From Carnobacterium_A sp047553015 (GTDB taxonomy: Bacteria; Bacillota; Bacilli; Lactobacillales; Carnobacteriaceae): 64,000 bases of DNA. Below the pieces are notes generated by a model. That model worked only from the letters and a program-made list of their open reading frames with translations. It searched no databases and was not told where the DNA came from. This document shows, piece after piece, positions 48,927 to 58,289 of the stretch; positions within the stretch are counted from its first letter, which is position 1; each line of letters begins with the position of its first letter. The translations under genes were made by a program, and so were the position numbers. The stretch lies in the NCBI RefSeq assembly GCF_047553015.1, contig NZ_CP180212.1, positions 1,178,001-1,242,000 on the forward strand, given 5' to 3'.

Positions 48927-50237
48927 TTAAGCATCCTCCATATTGAAAGCTTTTGTTTTACGGAATACGATTAAAGAAACTGAGATAACTAGTGTTGAAA
49001 TGATTAATGTAATCGCAGCTGCCATTGAGTACTGTGGTGACGTACCTGTTGTTAATTTATAAATCCACGAGATTAAAATATCTGTCGCACCAGCACCACC
49101 GCCGACACTTCCAGGACCTCCATTGTTGAACAAGTAAATCATTGAGAAGTTATTAAAGTTACCAGTATATTGTGTAATAAACGTAGGAGCCGCGACCATG
49201 AAAATCATTGGTAGCGTAATTTCTTTGAAACGTTGAATAGCGTTCGCTCCATCAATCTTAGCTGCTTCATATAGATCTTCTGGAATAGATTGCAAAATAC
49301 TTGTTGTCATAACATAAATATATGGGAATCCTAACCATCCTTGAATCAATACAATGGCTACCTTTGACCAAAGTGCTTGTGTTTTCCAAGCAACTTGTCC
49401 GATTTCAATAAAAGGAAGATGATTCAACAAAGGAATAACTTGGGTATTGATTGCACCGATACTATCATTAAACATATTTGAAAAAGAGAGGATAGTGATA
49501 AATGCAGGAACAGCCCAAGGCAATAAGAAAATAACTCCAAAGAATCGTTTGCCTTTTATAAAGGATTGATTCGTGATAACGGCAGTTATAATACCTAGAG
49601 AGATTTGTAAAGTCGTTGCACAAAGTGTCCAAATAATTGTCCAACTGAATACAGATGTGAAGGCATCACGATAAGAACTTAAAAATAAAATATTTGTAAA
49701 GTTTTTAATGCCAATCCAATCAATTAGGTTTGCTGGTGGAATATGATAAAAGTCATAGTTTGTAAAGGCCATGAACAAAGTAACTAGCACTGGAAAGATA
49801 ATCGTAAAAGCCATCATTAGATAAGCTGGCACAATCAATAAGTAGGGGAAACCATTATCATAAACATTGTATAAAACCGATTTTGCTGTTGTATTTACTG
49901 GTAATTGTTTGTTCCATCTAGTTGCCACTGTTTTGGCATCATAGATATTCAATGCATAAAAAGCTAAAAAGATAACAATTATAATTAATTGCAATGTTCC
50001 ACCGATCATAATGAACAAAGAATGATCTTCAACAGGCACACTTCCTAAAGTAAATAAACCTGTTATAGCATTTGCGCCAAATACACTCATTTCATAAATA
50101 AATGCTAACGTGATTCCTAGAAAAACGAACCCTTTAAATTTTTGTTCATTATAAAATTGTCCAATACCAGGAATAATGGAATACAGCATAGCTTTTTTTT
50201 CATCTTTTAGCTTTTTAGGCTGATTTTCCTTAGACAT
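48927..50237 (-). CDS. malF: Maltodextrin ABC permease subunit MalF (MdxF)
   Basis: This 436-residue polytopic permease subunit has about eight helices; the first three form the N-terminal extension common in Firmicute MalF. The EAA loop LYEAAKIDGANAIQRFKEITLPM lies near residue 350. An early short motif (LYSIIPGIGQFYNEQKF) is typical of the MalF N-terminal region in lactic acid bacteria. ATG 50237 follows AGGAGAGA. It lies 74 bp after malE, separated by a hairpin, and couples to malG. Confidence 0.94.
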   Translation of the reverse strand: MSKENQPKKLKDEKKAMLYSIIPGIGQFYNEQKFKGFVFLGITLAFIYEMSVFGANAITGLFTLGSVPVEDHSLFIMIGGTLQLIIIVIFLAFYALNIYDAKTVATRWNKQLPVNTTAKSVLYNVYDNGFPYLLIVPAYLMMAFTIIFPVLVTLFMAFTNYDFYHIPPANLIDWIGIKNFTNILFLSSYRDAFTSVFSWTIIWTLCATTLQISLGIITAVITNQSFIKGKRFFGVIFLLPWAVPAFITILSFSNMFNDSIGAINTQVIPLLNHLPFIEIGQVAWKTQALWSKVAIVLIQGWLGFPYIYVMTTSILQSIPEDLYEAAKIDGANAIQRFKEITLPMIFMVAAPTFITQYTGNFNNFSMIYLFNNGGPGSVGGGAGATDILISWIYKLTTGTSPQYSMAAAITLIISTLVISVSLIVFRKTKAFNMEDA

Positions 50238-50268
50238 ACTCTCTCTCCTCTTTTCACTTAATAATAAT

Positions 50269-50294
50269 GGCAGAGAATAGACTCATTCTCTGCC
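50269..50294 (-). repeat. Intercistronic hairpin between malE and malF
   Basis: Perfect 10-bp stem GGCAGAGAAT/ATTCTCTGCC with a 6-nt loop, not followed by a clear T-run (ATTATTATT). It probably protects malE mRNA or causes partial termination, giving more binding protein than permease. Confidence 0.65.
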
Positions 50295-50311
50295 GATAAA
50301 AAGTATCATTA

Positions 50312-51592
50312 TTATTCTTTAGTGTATTTTTGTTCAATAGATTCAGAGATCATTTTAACGGCTTCATCTGCTGATTCTTTTGGTGTTTTGTTGCCAGAAG
50401 CTGCATCGAACATCAAGTTTTCTGCGCCTGCCCATACTTCAGCCATTTCAGGAATATTTGGCATAGGTTGTGCTTCTTTGTATTGTGCAATAACGGCAGA
50501 TGTTAATTCATCTTCTTTGCCTGTTGCATATTCACGTGATTCTTGGTTTGCTGGAATTTCATTTGTAGCATCATAGAATTTGTTTTGGTTTTCAGTTGTT
50601 GTTACATAGTCTAACCATGCTTGTGACACTTCTTTATTTTTTGAGTAATTGCTAACAACCCAGCCTTTTCCTCCACCAAACGCTTGGTATTCTTCGCCAT
50701 TGTTTAGAGTAGGGATTGTTGCTACGCCGTAATTAACGCCTGCTTCTTTTAGTGCTTGTGCTTGCCAAGGTCCACCAATAAATGCAGCAACTTTACCAGC
50801 TAAGAATTGATCTGTAATGAAAGCATCAGAACTTGTGATATCTAGCATTCCTTGAGGCCATACATTTTTGAACCAGTCTGTAGCGTAAGTAATCGCCTCA
50901 ACTGCTCCGTCGTTATTTAAACCGATATCTGAAGCATCTGTTCCGTCTTCACCAAATACGTATCCGCCATATCCTGCAACTAATCCATAAGAGAAGTAGA
51001 AGTCAGTCCATTTTGCCAAGAAACCAGTATTCTTTCCAGCTTCGCCTTCAAAATTGTATTTCTCATCTTTAGCTAATGCTTCAACTTCTTTAAATGTTGC
51101 TGGAGCTTTTTCAATCAAGTCTTTGTTGTAGTATAAAACAAGTGTTTCAATAACAGCAGGTTCACCAAAGATTTTATCATCAATCGTTACTTGTGCTTTA
51201 TCAGTATCGTTATATTGTGCTTCATTTCCTAATGTTACTTCTGCAATATGTCCTTGTTGTCCTAGAGGCCCAATACGGTCATATGCTGACATCATGATAT
51301 CAGGAGCACTTCCTGCTGGTCCATCTAATGGCAAAGCTTCTAATTGTTCAAACATATCTCTTTCAGTAATCTTTATTTTTACATCATGCTCTTTTTCAAA
51401 ATCTGCTTTGATTTCGTTAACGTAATCAACATAACCTGCATCAACAGAGATGTTTAATTCTCCACTTCCTGTACCATCTTTTGAATTAGATGCAGCAGTA
51501 TCTGATCCGCTTCCTCCACCACATGCAGCTAATAATAAGGCACTTGCAGAAACCAATCCAACAGCATACTTTTTCCAATTACTTTTCTTCAA
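50312..51592 (-). CDS. malE: Maltodextrin-binding lipoprotein MalE (MdxE)
   Basis: This extracellular solute-binding lipoprotein captures maltodextrins for MalFG. A signal peptide of about 22 residues ends in the lipobox LLAAC, followed by a GGGSGSD linker. The family 1 SBP fold then follows (ITERDMFEQLEALPLDGPAGSAPDIM, WKPGE-type pocket not checked). The 426 residues are usual. The start is TTG at 51592 behind GAGGAGG, an unusual start for an abundantly made protein. A palindromic LacI-type operator lies about 95 bp upstream. Confidence 0.95.
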   Translation of the reverse strand: MKKSNWKKYAVGLVSASALLLAACGGGSGSDTAASNSKDGTGSGELNISVDAGYVDYVNEIKADFEKEHDVKIKITERDMFEQLEALPLDGPAGSAPDIMMSAYDRIGPLGQQGHIAEVTLGNEAQYNDTDKAQVTIDDKIFGEPAVIETLVLYYNKDLIEKAPATFKEVEALAKDEKYNFEGEAGKNTGFLAKWTDFYFSYGLVAGYGGYVFGEDGTDASDIGLNNDGAVEAITYATDWFKNVWPQGMLDITSSDAFITDQFLAGKVAAFIGGPWQAQALKEAGVNYGVATIPTLNNGEEYQAFGGGKGWVVSNYSKNKEVSQAWLDYVTTTENQNKFYDATNEIPANQESREYATGKEDELTSAVIAQYKEAQPMPNIPEMAEVWAGAENLMFDAASGNKTPKESADEAVKMISESIEQKYTKE

Positions 51593-51646
51593 TTTAATAT
51601 CCTCCTCTAATGTTTTACTTTTTTGTTATTTCTCTTTACATTCTTA

Positions 51647-51674
51647 TTATTAACGATAAACCGCTTTCTTGCAA
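51647..51674 (-). promoter_or_regulatory. Possible malE promoter
   Basis: TTGCAA (51669-51674), 16-bp spacer and TAATAA (51647-51652) on the minus strand, between the operator and malE. Consensus match is moderate. Confidence 0.4.
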
Positions 51675-51685
51675 TCGTTTTATCA

Positions 51686-51701
51686 CTGTTACCGGTAACA
51701 G
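51686..51701. promoter_or_regulatory. LacI-type (MalR) operator upstream of malE
   Basis: CTGTTACCGGTAACAG is a perfect 16-bp palindrome with the central CG typical of LacI/MalR operators. It lies about 12 bp ahead of the predicted -35. Confidence 0.78.
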
Positions 51702-51918
51702 AATCATTTATCCCTGTTTAAGACTAAATAAAAGCCCATTTATCATTCATTTTTAGATTAAAGCCTGTCAGAGACAACTGAACGAATATTTTATAGCTAT
51801 ACCATTATTTTTCAGTTCGCTATTTTAAAGAATAACATTTAAGAATCCTTCTTTGAGACACTAATTAAAACCTAAAGACTTTTAGCTTATTGCTGCTCTC
51901 AGAATCAATCAAATCTCT

Positions 51919-51946
51919 CAAAAAAGAGTAGCTAAACTACTCTTTT
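51919..51946 (-). terminator. Terminator of the neopullulanase gene
   Basis: AAAAGAGTAG-TTTAG-CTACTCTTTTTTG on the minus strand: a 6-bp GC-containing stem extended by A/T pairs and followed by a T-run. It separates the glucosidase-neopullulanase unit from malE. Confidence 0.85.
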
Positions 51947-51967
51947 GAGATTAATTCAATTTACTTT

Positions 51968-53761
51968 TTACAGTAGCTTCGTTTCTTTATAAACAACAAA
52001 GCCATTTTTTTCAATAGTTAAATAATCGTCTTTTTCAGTTACTAGATGAGATAACACTAATTGGTTTTGATGAACTACCGGCAATGTTAACTCTTGTGCT
52101 CCTTGATTGAAGTAAGCAACAAGCGTTTCTTTTCCAAATGAACGTCTAAATCCAATAATATCTTCTTCATCTCTTACATCAAACCAGTCTAATTCTCCAA
52201 AACTTAAGACCGCTTGATAATTTTTTCTAAAGGCAATCAGCTCTTTTGTGAACGTTAGCATCGTTAAATCTTGCTCATCTTCATCCCAAACCATACACTT
52301 ACGGCAATCTGGATCATCAAATCCATCCATTCCAATTTCAGTACCATAATAGATACAAGGAGAACCGTGTTGCATAAACGTAAACGCAAGACTTGATTTC
52401 ACAACATCTTTATTTCCTGCACTAATAGATAGAATCCGCGCTGTATCGTGTGAGTCCAAAGAATTGAACATAACTTCGTTTGTTTGTTGACGATACAACA
52501 TTAATTGTTCATTCAGTCCTGAAACCATTTTACTAGCTGAAATTCGTTTATTCATAAAGTAATCTTCTATTGTTCCTGTAAAAGCATAATTCATAACAGC
52601 ATGAAATTCATCGCCTTGTAGCCAATTTTGAGAAGAATGCCAAATTTCTCCTAAAATATAAAAATCTTCTTTTAAATCAGTTGTTACTTGATAAAATCTT
52701 TTCCAAAAATGGTGATCCACTTCATTTGCAACATCCAGACGCCAAGCATCAATATCAAATTCACGAATCCAATACGCTGCTACTTCTAATAAATAATCTT
52801 GAACAGCTGGGTTCGCTGTATTTAATTTAGGCATATGTCCAGTAAAAGCAAACGTATCATAAGGAACTTGTCCAACATCTTCTAATTCTTCCGTTGATAA
52901 ATTTTCATCTAACTTCACTGGAAATTGGTGGATATGGAACCAATCAGCGTATTTAGATTTTTCTTCATTTTCAACAACATCTGCCCATTGATAAGACAAC
53001 ATCCCTAAATGGTTAAATACCGCATCTAACATGATGCGAATGCCTCTTTTATGTGCTTCATCTACTAACTTTTTAAACGTTTCTTTATCGCCAAAGTCTG
53101 GATCAATTTCAAAATAATCTGTTGTATCATATTTATGATTTGACGTTGCCTTGAAAATAGGGCAAAAATAAATGCCGTTTATTCCTAAATCAACTAGATA
53201 ATCTAACTGGTCAATCACACCTTGCAAATCCCCTCCATAAAAATCATCACGCGTAGGGTGTTTTTTACTGCCCCAAGGTAGCGTACCTGCTGGATCATTA
53301 CTCGTATCGCCATTTGCGAAACGTTCTGGGAAAATTTGGTACCAAATCGTTTTCTTTACCCAATCTGGCGCTTTAAACCGATCAATTTCTTGAAAATAAG
53401 GCATCCGGAAAAACGAATTAGCAAAAGCCAAATATTTTTCCTCATAAGGAAACACTCCTCTATCGCCGTAAAGTACTTCTGTCCCATCATTTCCGATAAC
53501 ATGAAAACCGTAAGATAATCGTCTGAATTCCGCACTGATTTTGATGAACCAATAATCATGAACATCTGTACTTAAAGTTAAATTCATTGGCGTATTCTCT
53601 AAATACCATTTTTTCTGTTCATGTAAATAAGGGTCCCCACTAATGAGCATGACGTTAGAAACGTCCCCTTTTTTAGTGCGTATTCGGATATGCATTTCAT
53701 CTTTTGTGTAGAGGTAGGCATATTCACTTTCTGGCCTATGAAAAATTGCTGATGTTTCCAT
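51968..53761 (-). CDS. Neopullulanase / cyclomaltodextrinase (GH13_20)
   Basis: This intracellular endo-type enzyme cuts maltodextrins, cyclodextrins or pullulan to smaller products. The 597 residues begin with a CBM34-type N domain (about 1-125), then the GH13 barrel with DAVFNHLG, nucleophile Asp in AWRLDVANE, acid Glu in LGEIWH and Asp in LDSHDTAR. There is no signal peptide, so it acts on imported sugars. It lies 58 bp behind the 53819 glucosidase and 375 bp before malE, matching yvdF in the Bacillus mdx cluster. ATG 53761 follows GAGGAA. Confidence 0.9.
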   Translation of the reverse strand: METSAIFHRPESEYAYLYTKDEMHIRIRTKKGDVSNVMLISGDPYLHEQKKWYLENTPMNLTLSTDVHDYWFIKISAEFRRLSYGFHVIGNDGTEVLYGDRGVFPYEEKYLAFANSFFRMPYFQEIDRFKAPDWVKKTIWYQIFPERFANGDTSNDPAGTLPWGSKKHPTRDDFYGGDLQGVIDQLDYLVDLGINGIYFCPIFKATSNHKYDTTDYFEIDPDFGDKETFKKLVDEAHKRGIRIMLDAVFNHLGMLSYQWADVVENEEKSKYADWFHIHQFPVKLDENLSTEELEDVGQVPYDTFAFTGHMPKLNTANPAVQDYLLEVAAYWIREFDIDAWRLDVANEVDHHFWKRFYQVTTDLKEDFYILGEIWHSSQNWLQGDEFHAVMNYAFTGTIEDYFMNKRISASKMVSGLNEQLMLYRQQTNEVMFNSLDSHDTARILSISAGNKDVVKSSLAFTFMQHGSPCIYYGTEIGMDGFDDPDCRKCMVWDEDEQDLTMLTFTKELIAFRKNYQAVLSFGELDWFDVRDEEDIIGFRRSFGKETLVAYFNQGAQELTLPVVHQNQLVLSHLVTEKDDYLTIEKNGFVVYKETKLL

Positions 53762-53818
53762 TTAATTTATTCCTCTTTTCTATCCATTTATTAAATCATT
53801 TTTTTAGCTAACCTTTAC

Positions 53819-55534
53819 TTATTTTTCATCCACAAACTTTTCTGCGTTGATTTCGTTAAGCATTAAAACGAATGAACCATAAGGTTCCAATGTAATTTGT
53901 TGGTATTCTAGAGAGTTATCACCATTCTCTAATAAAATCTTACCTGTTTCATTTGAAAAACGTGTATCTTTATAGATTGAAGATTGATCACTTAAATTAC
54001 AACAAATCAAAGCCAGCTGATCACCAAATCTTCGTTCATAACAATACAACTGATCCGTTGTTTTCATTAACTTAAAACTTCCTTTAGTGAATAAAGGCAT
54101 TTTTTTATATGCCAATAAACTTCGGTAGTAATTTAAGATACTAGAGGAATCTTCTTCTTGCTTAGCTACGTTATAGTCGAGTTCGTCATTCACCCCACTC
54201 CATGGATTAACCTTTGAAAACCCTGAAAATGGAGTAGTGTCCCATTGCATGACTCCTCGACTAGCATCTTTACTCGTTGCATTTAATTCCTTAAGGATAT
54301 GATCCGACCGATAGCCTAAATCATAAGCTTTTTGATAAAAACCTTTTGCCTCAGGAGCAAAGAAGCCTTCAATGGTCTTTATTTCTAAATTTTTCATCCC
54401 TATTTCTTCACCATTTAAAATAAACGGTATCCCTTTTTGTAAATACATTAAGGTTGCTAGCATCTTACTGCTGTTTTCTCGATATTGGATAGCATCACCA
54501 AAACGAGAAACAGCTCGTGCCATATCATGATTATTCCAATAAAGAGTTGGGCCACCGAAATCGGCTAAATGTTCTTGCCATTCAATCATTGTTTCTTTGA
54601 ATCGTTTAATATCTAACTTCCCTGATTGCATTGACATCGGTAAGCGAGCATCTTTTTGTTTCTCATCTTCTGTGAAATAACGAAAAGTAATAACTGCATC
54701 ACAAGCTTCATTTGCGGGATCTGAGTAGTTAACAGCTAAATCAATTGTTGCTGAAGATGCTTCACCTACTAGAAAAACATCTGGATAACGACTACGCAAA
54801 GCCTGAGCAAATGTCTTCATGTACTCATTTACTTTAGGCAAATTAGCGTAATAATTTTCAGCTAAAACCAATTCCCCATCGACTTTCGCAGGAACGTCTG
54901 GATAGCCTTCTTCTTTATCCATATGAATAAAAGCATCTAAACGAAAACCGTCTATGCCTTTTTCCATCCAAAAAGAGGCAATTTCTAACATCGCTGATTG
55001 TACGTTAGGATTTCCCCAATTTAAGTCGGGCATTTCTTTAGCAAATAAATGGAAATAATATTGTTCACCTAAAGGTTCTTTTTCCCAAACTGATCCGCCA
55101 AAGAAAGAAGCCCAGTTATTTGGCAACTGATCAGCCGCTTTCCCATCAGCCCAAAGATAATAATCTCGGTAAGTATTATCTGGATTTTTTAGCGCTTCTT
55201 GAAACCAAGGATGTTGATCTGATGTATGGTTCAAAACAAAATCAAAGATTACTTTTATTCCGCGTTTATGTGCTTGTTTAATTAGTTCTGTTGTCTCTTC
55301 CATTGAACCAAAAAGAGGGTCGATTTCATAATAATTAGATACGTCATAGCCATTATCAATTTGTGGAGAAGTAAAGATTGGGTTTAACCAAATGACAGTA
55401 ACACCTAATGACTGAATGTAATCTAGGCGACTAATTATCCCTTTTAAGTCTCCAACTCCATCATTATTGCTATCTTGAAAACTTCTTGGATAAACTTGAT
55501 AAACAATGGCTTCTTTCCACCATTTTGTTGTCAT
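53819..55534 (-). CDS. GH13_31 alpha-glucosidase (second paralogue)
   Basis: This is a second cytoplasmic GH13_31 enzyme of 571 residues, related to malL at 42505. VLNHTSDQHPWF, nucleophile Asp200 in GFRLDAFIH, Glu in LVGEASSAT and Asp in WNNHDMAR make the catalytic set. Residue 201 is Ala, and the loop after it differs, which suggests alpha-1,4-linked substrates such as maltose or maltotriose rather than isomaltose. The start is ATG 55534 behind GAGGAGG. It leads the first transcription unit of the locus and has its own MalR-type operator upstream. Confidence 0.87.
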   Translation of the reverse strand: MTTKWWKEAIVYQVYPRSFQDSNNDGVGDLKGIISRLDYIQSLGVTVIWLNPIFTSPQIDNGYDVSNYYEIDPLFGSMEETTELIKQAHKRGIKVIFDFVLNHTSDQHPWFQEALKNPDNTYRDYYLWADGKAADQLPNNWASFFGGSVWEKEPLGEQYYFHLFAKEMPDLNWGNPNVQSAMLEIASFWMEKGIDGFRLDAFIHMDKEEGYPDVPAKVDGELVLAENYYANLPKVNEYMKTFAQALRSRYPDVFLVGEASSATIDLAVNYSDPANEACDAVITFRYFTEDEKQKDARLPMSMQSGKLDIKRFKETMIEWQEHLADFGGPTLYWNNHDMARAVSRFGDAIQYRENSSKMLATLMYLQKGIPFILNGEEIGMKNLEIKTIEGFFAPEAKGFYQKAYDLGYRSDHILKELNATSKDASRGVMQWDTTPFSGFSKVNPWSGVNDELDYNVAKQEEDSSSILNYYRSLLAYKKMPLFTKGSFKLMKTTDQLYCYERRFGDQLALICCNLSDQSSIYKDTRFSNETGKILLENGDNSLEYQQITLEPYGSFVLMLNEINAEKFVDEK

Positions 55535-55617
55535 ATTGTATTGGACCTCCTCTTTTCGTTTCATCTATCTAATTCAAGGATACTCAAATAAGGAAACACT
55601 TACAATATCATTCACTA

Positions 55618-55631
55618 TGTTAACGGTAACA
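55618..55631. promoter_or_regulatory. LacI-type operator upstream of the alpha-glucosidase unit
   Basis: TGTTAACGGTAACA differs by one base from the perfect palindrome at 51686. It overlaps a minus-strand -35-like TTGTTA with GATATT 17 bp downstream, so binding would block initiation. Confidence 0.68.
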
Positions 55632-55734
55632 AGAATAAAGGAATACGTTTAAAAAAGCCTAGCGCATTTAAAACTACTCACTTTCAAAAGCAATAAGACT
55701 GAAATAAAACTATTATTATTTACTCTATAAATAA

Positions 55735-55772
55735 AAACCAGGGATACTCATTTTATTGAGCATTCCTGGTTT
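55735..55772 (-). terminator. Terminator of the lipid-kinase gene
   Basis: AAACCAGG-AT-CTCA pairs with TGAG-AT-CCTGGTTT around small mismatches. The minus-strand tail is TTTTTATTTATAG. Confidence 0.85.
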
Positions 55773-55787
55773 AACAAAAAGGATTAG

Positions 55788-56678
55788 TTAATCATTAGGT
55801 ACAAATACCGTTAAGAATTTTGGATAAATGTCAAATTGGATAGGAAAAGCCGGTCCTTTATCTCCATCTACTGTTGCATTCATTTTTTTATCCTTTTTTA
55901 TTTTTAACTTTGCACTTTTAAAACGTTTAACACTTAATTTATCTGAATAATTTTCATCGTTGTGAAGAAGTTCTGGAATCAACTTTATTTTTTCAGTTGC
56001 TGTCGATTCTTTTAGGCAAAGCATATTAAAATAACCATCATCCATTTTTGCAAAAGAAAATACAGTCTCTATTCCAAAAACAAATGAACTTAATCCTACT
56101 AAGACCATACTGTACTCTTCTTCAAAATCCTGACCATCTAACGTCATTTGATACATCAAAGTTTCATCATTATTTAACGCTTTAATTCCCTCTAAAAGGT
56201 AAGCTAATGAGCCAAACGTCTCTTTAGATTTTTCATCAACGTGTTGGACGGTTTCTGGTATAGAGCCTGCAGAAACAGTACTAACAAAAAATTGATCGTT
56301 TACTTTTCCAATATCAACGTCCTTTTTATACTTAAAATCTATTTGCTTAATTGCCTCTTCAGGCTTCATAGATATCCCTAAAACACGAGCAAAATTATTT
56401 ATCGTTCCTAATGGAATAATCCCAATATCAGGCTGATACTCTTGTTTTGCAACGCCATTAATCCCTTCATTTACCGTTCCGTCGCCACCCATTAAGAAGA
56501 CAGCTCCAAACTGTTCTTTAGAGGCTTGAGCAGAAAAGTTTAATGCATCACCAGCTTTTTGTGTTTCTTTTACTACTATCTCATCAAACTGTTCTTTTAA
56601 CCGACTGTTTAATTGGCTAACGTATTCTTTTGCTTTTTCACTACCCGAAGAAGGATTGACAACAATCATTGCTTTCAT
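55788..56678 (-). CDS. Diacylglycerol/lipid kinase family protein (YegS/BmrU-like)
   Basis: This 296-residue protein has the NAD/diacylglycerol-kinase catalytic fold. GGDGTVNEG (about 63-71) is the nucleotide-binding signature and LGTINNFARVLG replaces the more usual GTGNDFA. The C-terminal domain ends with a typical VDGDKGPAFPIQFDI strand. Substrate (diacylglycerol or another lipid) cannot be read from the sequence. The start is ATG 56678; TTG 56681 immediately before is an alternative. It follows malR at 27 bp, so it may be co-transcribed although unrelated to maltose. Confidence 0.85.
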   Translation of the reverse strand: MKAMIVVNPSSGSEKAKEYVSQLNSRLKEQFDEIVVKETQKAGDALNFSAQASKEQFGAVFLMGGDGTVNEGINGVAKQEYQPDIGIIPLGTINNFARVLGISMKPEEAIKQIDFKYKKDVDIGKVNDQFFVSTVSAGSIPETVQHVDEKSKETFGSLAYLLEGIKALNNDETLMYQMTLDGQDFEEEYSMVLVGLSSFVFGIETVFSFAKMDDGYFNMLCLKESTATEKIKLIPELLHNDENYSDKLSVKRFKSAKLKIKKDKKMNATVDGDKGPAFPIQFDIYPKFLTVFVPND

Positions 56679-56705
56679 CAATTGTGAAACCTCCCTTACT
56701 TTAAT

Positions 56706-57662
56706 TTATTCCTCTCGTTTGGTTGTCCCTCTAACAATCAATTCTGGTTCGAACAAAATTGATCCTTGAGAAACACCCTCTTGATTTATTTTATTAAGCA
56801 ACATCTTAGCACAAGCAGCGCCCATTTCACTAACTGCTTGTTTTACCGTCGTTAGTTGTGGAAAAGCAATTTGGTCTAGAAAAATTCCATCATGCCCAAT
56901 AATGCCAAAATCGTTTGGTATATCTCCACCCATTTCAATAATCCCTCTTTGGATCCCTAATGCTAGTCGATCTGAGCTACAAACAAAAATAGTATTTGGC
57001 GAAAAATCAGACCACTTGTCTTTAATAAATTTAGCTGCTTGTCTAGAATGATTTCCAAAGCGAAAAATTTGAGCATCCATCTTATTTTCTGCCATTATTT
57101 GCAAGTAACCAGATTCTCTTGATAGCTCAAATAATTCATCTATATCAATTCCAATAAAAATAATATTTTGGTACTTCGAATCAACTGCATACTGAGTGGC
57201 CAGTGAAATCCCCGCTTTGTTATTTGAATCAACAAAATCATACCCATGACGATTTTCACCAAATAAAACAACGGGCTTAGTTGCACCGCTAATCCAATCA
57301 TAATCTTTCTCACGAACACCGCACATGATGTACCCATCACAAGTGCCAATATCAAAGTTGTTTTTTGTAACCAGTTGCAAAGAATAGTGACGCGCATCTA
57401 ACTCTTGAGCTATTCCGGTTAATAAATTCATGTAATAAGGTTCTGTTGTATCCATCTCTTCTAAGATAAACAACTTAATAATTTGAGTTCGGTTATTGAC
57501 CAATGCTTTAGCTGCTACATTCGGTCGATAATTTAATTCTTCCATTGCTTTAAAAACAAGTTCTTTCAATTCATCCGTGACTTGCTCAGGATGATTAATG
57601 ACACGTGAAACTGTCATTTTAGACACATTTGCTTCTTTAGCAACGTCATTCAATGTTGTCAT
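56706..57662 (-). CDS. malR: LacI-family regulator of maltodextrin genes (MalR/MdxR-like)
   Basis: This 318-residue repressor has an N-terminal LacI helix-turn-helix (TTLNDVAKEANVSKMTVSRVIN, residues 2-23, and hinge LNYRPNVAAKAL) and a periplasmic-binding-like effector domain (IFVCSSDRLALGIQRG, GIIGHDGIFL). Its position next to the mal genes and the CTGTTACCGGTAACAG-type palindromes ahead of two mal units make it the likely regulator; effector is probably maltose or a maltodextrin. ATG 57662 follows AAGGAAG. No such palindrome is seen before malR itself. Confidence 0.85.
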   Translation of the reverse strand: MTTLNDVAKEANVSKMTVSRVINHPEQVTDELKELVFKAMEELNYRPNVAAKALVNNRTQIIKLFILEEMDTTEPYYMNLLTGIAQELDARHYSLQLVTKNNFDIGTCDGYIMCGVREKDYDWISGATKPVVLFGENRHGYDFVDSNNKAGISLATQYAVDSKYQNIIFIGIDIDELFELSRESGYLQIMAENKMDAQIFRFGNHSRQAAKFIKDKWSDFSPNTIFVCSSDRLALGIQRGIIEMGGDIPNDFGIIGHDGIFLDQIAFPQLTTVKQAVSEMGAACAKMLLNKINQEGVSQGSILFEPELIVRGTTKREE

Positions 57663-57845
57663 AATTCATACTTCCTTTTCTAGTTCTTATTCTTTAGTCT
57701 ATTCGTTTAAGTCATGTCTGTTTAATGCGAACATCATTTTAGAAAAATAGTATGAATCAAGATAAGATAGGGATAAAGTCACATTAATTGATTGTTCGAC
57801 TTACGAAGAATGCGTGGCTAAATAGGTTACGAACAAACGAGTTAC

Positions 57846-58289
57846 TTATTCGCTAGCCATTAAGGCTTGGCAATCAGGACATATCCCATAAACTTCCATT
57901 CGATGATTGGTTACTTTATAGCCGGTTAAATTATGGGCTGTTTCTTCAATATCTTCAAGACCTGGATAGTAGATATCCTCTATTTTACCACATTTTTCGC
58001 AAATAGCATGGTAATGTTGCGTTGTTGCAAAATCAAAGCGACTTGAGCCGTCTCCATAAGTCATTTCTTTTACAAATCCAATTTTAGTAAATAAACGTAA
58101 ATTATTATAGATAGTAGCGACACTAACATTAGGAAATCGTTCGACTAAAGAACGATAAATATCATCTGCCGTTGGATGGCTATCTGCTTCTATTAGGTAT
58201 TCTAGGACTGCGTGCCGTTGAGGTGTTATTCGAATGTTAGCTGCTTTTAGTTTTTCAATTGTCTGGTTCACTAGTTGATTGGTAACCAT
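57846..58289 (-). CDS. perR: Peroxide-responsive repressor PerR
   Basis: This 147-residue Fur-family protein senses hydrogen peroxide through metal-catalysed oxidation of His ligands. Visible are the recognition helix NVSVATIYNNLRL, the regulatory-site region RFDFATTQHYHAICEKCGKIEDIYYP (with the Asp of KIED expected at the PerR-specific Asp104 position) and two Cys pairs, CEKC and CPDC, forming a zinc site. The Asp supports PerR over Fur, where Glu usually stands. I start at ATG 58289 behind GGAGG; an ATG six codons earlier overlaps that site. Confidence 0.87.
   Translation of the reverse strand: MVTNQLVNQTIEKLKAANIRITPQRHAVLEYLIEADSHPTADDIYRSLVERFPNVSVATIYNNLRLFTKIGFVKEMTYGDGSSRFDFATTQHYHAICEKCGKIEDIYYPGLEDIEETAHNLTGYKVTNHRMEVYGICPDCQALMASE

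Noticed and set aside
51655..51685. Catabolite-responsive element (cre) ahead of malE
   Set aside because: The best candidates have about three mismatches to the cre consensus, too weak to annotate.
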